This document shows, in pieces, positions 60,455 to 64,000 of a stretch of DNA of 64,000 bases. The notes under the pieces are model-generated. The model had not been told where the DNA came from, did no database searches, and saw only the letters and a list, made by a program, of their open reading frames with translations. Position 1 is the first letter of the stretch; the number at the start of each line of letters is the position of its first letter. Origin of the DNA: JBNLBS01 sp050303415 (GTDB taxonomy: Bacteria; Pseudomonadota; Gammaproteobacteria; Methylococcales; Methylomonadaceae); contig JBNLBS010000007.1 of the NCBI GenBank assembly GCA_050303415.1, positions 1-64,000 of the forward strand. The letters run 5' to 3'. The position numbers were made by a program, and so were the translations under genes.

Positions 60455-61519
60455 ATGAGCGGCATTAACAAAGAAACTTTTATTCTGATAGTCGATGATG
60501 TAGTTGAGAATATCCAGGTTGCGATGAATTTTCTCAAGGAAGAAAGTTATAATTTTTCATTTGCTTTAAATGGAGAAGAAGCCATTGCTCTAATTAAGGA
60601 GACACCCAAAAAATTTGATTTAATTCTATTGGACATTATGATGCCGGGCATTGATGGGTTTACTGTCTGTAGCAGAATAAAGTCGATACCGGAGGCTTGT
60701 GATATTCCGATCATTTTCTTAACTGCCAAAGTTGATGTCGATTCGATTAATCAGGGTTTTGCATTAGGGGCTGTAGACTATATTAGCAAACCTTTTCATG
60801 CTGAAGAATTGATTGCAAGAGTTAGAAACCACCTGCACCTTTATCATGCCAAAAGGTTGCTCCAGGAACACAATATTGCATTAGAGACAAAGATTGTTTT
60901 TGAGCATCAACGCCTATTGACAGAGCTGGAAAATAATCAAAAAGAGATAATTTATTTATTAACAGAATTAATGGAATCCACTTCTGACGAAACGGGTAAA
61001 CATATTCGCAGAGTAGCAGAAATATCTTTTTTATTGGCTAATTATCATTCAAGTTTGTCTGTTCATGACGCAGATGTCTTGTTCCATGCTTCGCCTATGC
61101 ATGATATAGGCAAAATGACCATTCCTCACGAGATTCTTCATAAACCCGGGCGTTATACGGAAGAAGAATTTGAAATAATGAAATCTCACACCACTAATGC
61201 TTATAACCTCTTACGCTATTCTGAGCGCAAACTGGTCAAGTCAGCAGCTATTATTGCCCATGAGCACCATGAAAAATGGGATGGTAGCGGTTATCCCAGA
61301 GGGCTTAAAGGCGAAGCAATTCATATATACGGACGTATCGTAGCCTTAGCCGATGTGTTTGATGCTTTGACTCATTCCAGATGTTATAAAAAAGCATGGA
61401 CAACGGAGGAAGTTATCAACTACATAAAAGAACGTCGGGGAACACAGTTTGATCCAGAGCTGGTTGATATTTTTATAGAGCATGTAGATGAGTTTTTATC
61501 GATTGCTGCAATTAAGTGA
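60455..61519 (+). CDS. Response regulator with HD-GYP phosphodiesterase domain
   Basis: 354 residues. Receiver with VDDVVEN, acceptor Asp60 (LILLDIMMPGIDGFT), Thr90, Lys112. A helical linker, then HD-GYP: HDIGKMTIP (His216-Asp217) and HHEKWDGSGYPRGLKG (271-286), all metal ligands present. Expected to cleave c-di-GMP when phosphorylated. It faces the same way as the receptor kinase gene starting at 61545, 25 bases away. Confidence 0.93.
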   Translation: MSGINKETFILIVDDVVENIQVAMNFLKEESYNFSFALNGEEAIALIKETPKKFDLILLDIMMPGIDGFTVCSRIKSIPEACDIPIIFLTAKVDVDSINQGFALGAVDYISKPFHAEELIARVRNHLHLYHAKRLLQEHNIALETKIVFEHQRLLTELENNQKEIIYLLTELMESTSDETGKHIRRVAEISFLLANYHSSLSVHDADVLFHASPMHDIGKMTIPHEILHKPGRYTEEEFEIMKSHTTNAYNLLRYSERKLVKSAAIIAHEHHEKWDGSGYPRGLKGEAIHIYGRIVALADVFDALTHSRCYKKAWTTEEVINYIKERRGTQFDPELVDIFIEHVDEFLSIAAIK

Positions 61520-61544
61520 ATTCCGGCGTACTCATTTAACTTTA

Positions 61545-64000
61545 ATGGCCGGCAAAATTTCTCGGACTATTATTTTTATTATTCGGATTTTTCTTTTTTT
61601 TCTTTATTTTCTTTCGTTTGAAGCCAGTTCATTCACTGAGTCCCAACAAGTTAACCTGATTCAAGATAATGAGAAAGATCATCAGGTAATACATACAGAA
61701 TCTTCCATTATAAAGCTGACCGCTCAGGAAAAAGCCTGGATGCAAGCCCACCCTCAAGTTTTGGTGGGCGGAAGCCCGGATTGGACACCATTCAACTTTG
61801 TCGATGAAAAGGGCCGTTATAGCGGGATAGCCAGCGAATATTTGAATCTGCTGGCCAAAAAAACAGGGCTGAATTTTAAGGTGAGTATCGATACCTGGAA
61901 CGAGAGTTTGAGAAAGATACGGAATAAAGAAATTGATCTTTTGGGTGCAGTCTATTTTACTGAAGAACGAAGTCAGTTTTTAAATTTTTCAAAACCTTAT
62001 TTTGAAGTATTGGATTATTTTTTTGTTCGTGATGATCTTAATGTCAAGACACTGAAAGATTTAAACGGAAAACGAGTTGCCCTTCCTAAAGGATATGCAC
62101 ATATCCAGCTTATTAAGAAATATTTTCCTGAAATTCAGATCATTACGGTTGATACCTTTGGTGAAGCGATCGATGCTGTATTGGAAAATAAGGCTGATAT
62201 GCTTTATGACACTTATGGATCACTCATTTATACCCTGGAGAAGGAGGGTATAAATACCATCGTCCCGTTTAAATCGACTCGAAAAATAGTCGGAAAAAAC
62301 CCGATTCATATTGTAACCCGGAAAGATTTACCGGAACTGGCTTCGATTATACAAAAAGGCTTAAACCTCATAACCAGCAAAGAAAAAAGACTGATCTATG
62401 ATAAATGGTTAAGAATTCCCACTCCTCCCTCTCAACTGAATGAATATAGTCTACAGCTAAGCCAGGAGGAAAAGGACTGGCTTAAAGCCCACCCGACTAT
62501 TTATTACGGCGCGGAGACGGACTGGGCACCTTATGATTTCGTTAATCAACAAGGTAGACATGATGGTGTAACGCGTGATTACCTTAACTTGATAGAACAG
62601 ATAATTGATATTCGGTTTGAACCTGTTGTCAATGATTGGGATAAATTGCTGCAAAAAGCGAAGCAACAAGAAATAGATTTATTACCGGTTATTTATTTTT
62701 CACAGGCACGCAGTCAATATTTGAAATTCACACAACCTTATCAGTTGATGCTGGACTATTTTTTCATACGTGATGATCTGCAGGTAAAAACGCTTTCTGA
62801 TTTAAACGGTAAAATAATTGTCATTCCTAAAGGTTTTCTACACCTAGAGACAGTAAGAAAAAAATTTCCGTTGTTAAAAATAATGGAAGTGAACAGCCTG
62901 ATGGAAGCAATTCAAAGTGTACTGGAGTATCGAGCGGATATTCTATTGGACTCACATTCGGTCATCAGTTATTTGTTAAAAAAAAATAGTATCGCCAATA
63001 TTAAACCCTTTAAAGTGCTGCCACCCGCTGAAACAAGAAAAGTCTACATGGCGGTTCCCAAGCAAAACGCAATTTTGGCTGATATTTTAAATAAGGCGTT
63101 AAATGCTATTCCCGAGCTCAAGAAACAAGATATCTATACCAAATGGTTTGGATCGGCTTTAGTAAAACAGATACCCAGGTTGGAAATCACTCCTAAAGAA
63201 AGGCGATGGCTGGATCAACATAAAGTCGTTAGGTTTACCGGTGATCCGAACTGGCTTCCTTATGAGGCATTTGACCGACAGGGTAATTATATAGGTATTG
63301 TTGCCGAACACTTGAAACTGATTGAGCAAAAACTGAATATTAAAATTGAGTTTATTCCCGTTAATTCCTGGTCAGAATCCATTGCCAAAGTTAAACAGGG
63401 AGAGGTTGATGTGTTGTCTGAAACCGTGGATTCGAATCTTAAATCGGAATTAACATTTACTCAGCCTTATCTTTCAAGTCCTGTTGTCATTGTGATGAAA
63501 AATAATGAAAACTATGTCGAGAATATAAACAAAATTAAGCATAAAAAAATAGCGGTCATTGAACAATATGGTTATGTGCCAGCTATTTTAAGAAAATATC
63601 CGAATATTAACTTCTACCAGGTCAAAAATATAAAAGAAGGTTTAACCTCAGTCTCAACGGGTAAGGTAGATGTGTTGTTAGCGACATTGGCACAGGCCAG
63701 TTATCATATTTCTGCCTTAGGTATTAATAATGTTCGTATAGTCGGTAAAACAGAATTTACCACGCAATTGTCTTTTGGAATGCGTAAAGAGTTTGAACCT
63801 TTAGTTCCTTTGTTTAACCGTGCCTTAAATCATATCAGTCAAGCTCAGAAGCAACAGATTTTTTCTAACTGGGGGAAAAATAAGTTTGCCGAAAAAATTG
63901 ATTATGAATTTATCTTTAAATTGGCGGCAATTTTTATTCTGATAATTTTTATTATTGTTTATTGGAATTTAAAATTAGCGAAGGAAGTAAAACTTAGAAA
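61545..64000 (+). CDS. BvgS-like sensor with three tandem solute-binding domains, 3' end cut off by the window
   Basis: Open from ATG 61545 to the window end (818 codons). Signal/anchor helix about 5-27 (IIFIIRIFLFFLYFLSF). Three SBP_bac_3 modules at about 58-290, 304-532 and 548-775, each opening with an LTxxE-W-xAHP-type start: QEKAWMQAHPQVLVGGSPDW, EEKDWLKAHPTIYYGAETDW, KERRWLDQHKVVRFTGDPNW. A membrane helix follows at about 789-810 (FKLAAIFILIIFIIVYWNLK), so the kinase or cyclase output lies beyond 64000. The first two modules share YFF-RDDL-VKTL-DLNGK and look like a recent duplication. No strong SD; the ATG is the best start. Confidence 0.85.
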   Translation, partial: MAGKISRTIIFIIRIFLFFLYFLSFEASSFTESQQVNLIQDNEKDHQVIHTESSIIKLTAQEKAWMQAHPQVLVGGSPDWTPFNFVDEKGRYSGIASEYLNLLAKKTGLNFKVSIDTWNESLRKIRNKEIDLLGAVYFTEERSQFLNFSKPYFEVLDYFFVRDDLNVKTLKDLNGKRVALPKGYAHIQLIKKYFPEIQIITVDTFGEAIDAVLENKADMLYDTYGSLIYTLEKEGINTIVPFKSTRKIVGKNPIHIVTRKDLPELASIIQKGLNLITSKEKRLIYDKWLRIPTPPSQLNEYSLQLSQEEKDWLKAHPTIYYGAETDWAPYDFVNQQGRHDGVTRDYLNLIEQIIDIRFEPVVNDWDKLLQKAKQQEIDLLPVIYFSQARSQYLKFTQPYQLMLDYFFIRDDLQVKTLSDLNGKIIVIPKGFLHLETVRKKFPLLKIMEVNSLMEAIQSVLEYRADILLDSHSVISYLLKKNSIANIKPFKVLPPAETRKVYMAVPKQNAILADILNKALNAIPELKKQDIYTKWFGSALVKQIPRLEITPKERRWLDQHKVVRFTGDPNWLPYEAFDRQGNYIGIVAEHLKLIEQKLNIKIEFIPVNSWSESIAKVKQGEVDVLSETVDSNLKSELTFTQPYLSSPVVIVMKNNENYVENINKIKHKKIAVIEQYGYVPAILRKYPNINFYQVKNIKEGLTSVSTGKVDVLLATLAQASYHISALGINNVRIVGKTEFTTQLSFGMRKEFEPLVPLFNRALNHISQAQKQQIFSNWGKNKFAEKIDYEFIFKLAAIFILIIFIIVYWNLKLAKEVKLR

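Overview
The window reads as chromosomal DNA of a polarly or peritrichously flagellated Gram-negative gammaproteobacterium of modest G+C content. The evidence is the LPS genes (lpxA-like, waaA), the ftsY-ftsE-ftsX-rpoH order, the rpsP-rimM-trmD-rplS and rpsF-rpsR-rplI ribosomal operons, a bioBFHCD operon and a complete proteobacterial flagellar flg set. The overall gene flavour, including a caa3-type oxidase, suggests a Methylococcales-type bacterium, but that is an impression and no diagnostic methane-oxidation gene is present. I see no insertion sequence, prophage, CRISPR array or rRNA. Coding density is high and almost every gene has a recognisable family.

Layout. 1-4002: end of a flagellin gene, then flaG, fliD, fliS and fliT (filament, cap and chaperones). 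4006-8442: a ypjD-like membrane gene facing away from ffh and the ribosome/tRNA-modification operon rpsP-rimM-trmD-rplS. 8616-11274: DNA repair methyltransferase, xerD, a lone lpxA-like gene, a small membrane protein and tRNA-Arg(CCU). 11305-27028: the main flagellar/chemotaxis island. A leftward flgA-flgM-flgN-pilZ unit faces a rightward cheV-cheR-flgBCDEFGHIJKL unit. flgA and flgB are each preceded by a sigma54 -24/-12 element with identical cores, and flgM and fliS by sigma28-type elements, so the class II/class III flagellar hierarchy can be read from the DNA. 27108-33854: a small exported repeat protein, an orphan ABC importer, moaA, a lone cheY, and several small conserved or unknown genes. 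33988-38258: rpsF-rpsR-DUF2232-rplI, waaA and comF. 38322-42683: bioB-bioF-bioH-bioC-bioD in overlapping tandem behind a candidate BirA operator.

42988-53752 is the most unusual part. A cytochrome oxidase cluster (coxB with a fused cytochrome c domain, coxA, a 32-residue membrane peptide, ctaG, coxC, SURF1, an SCO-like protein) runs directly into the ftsY-ftsE-ftsX-rpoH cluster. At the junction a single 657-codon frame encodes a heme-A-synthase-like (COX15/CtaA) eight-helix membrane domain fused to the complete FtsY SRP-receptor GTPase. There is no separate start codon for FtsY in the linker. Two residues expected to ligate the substrate heme in the N-terminal half of the CtaA part appear replaced, while the C-terminal-half histidines remain. 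rpoH is preceded by a near-perfect CIRCE element (HrcA operator) overlapping a plausible promoter, which would place sigma32 under HrcA control.

53808-64000: tag, a perfect 20-bp inverted repeat in front of a large hybrid sensor kinase, slyD, a FetB-like permease, a TraB/GumN-family protein, an HD-GYP response regulator and, running off the window end, the periplasmic part of a BvgS-like receptor with three tandem solute-binding domains. The HD-GYP regulator and the PilZ protein next to flgMN point to cyclic-di-GMP control of motility.
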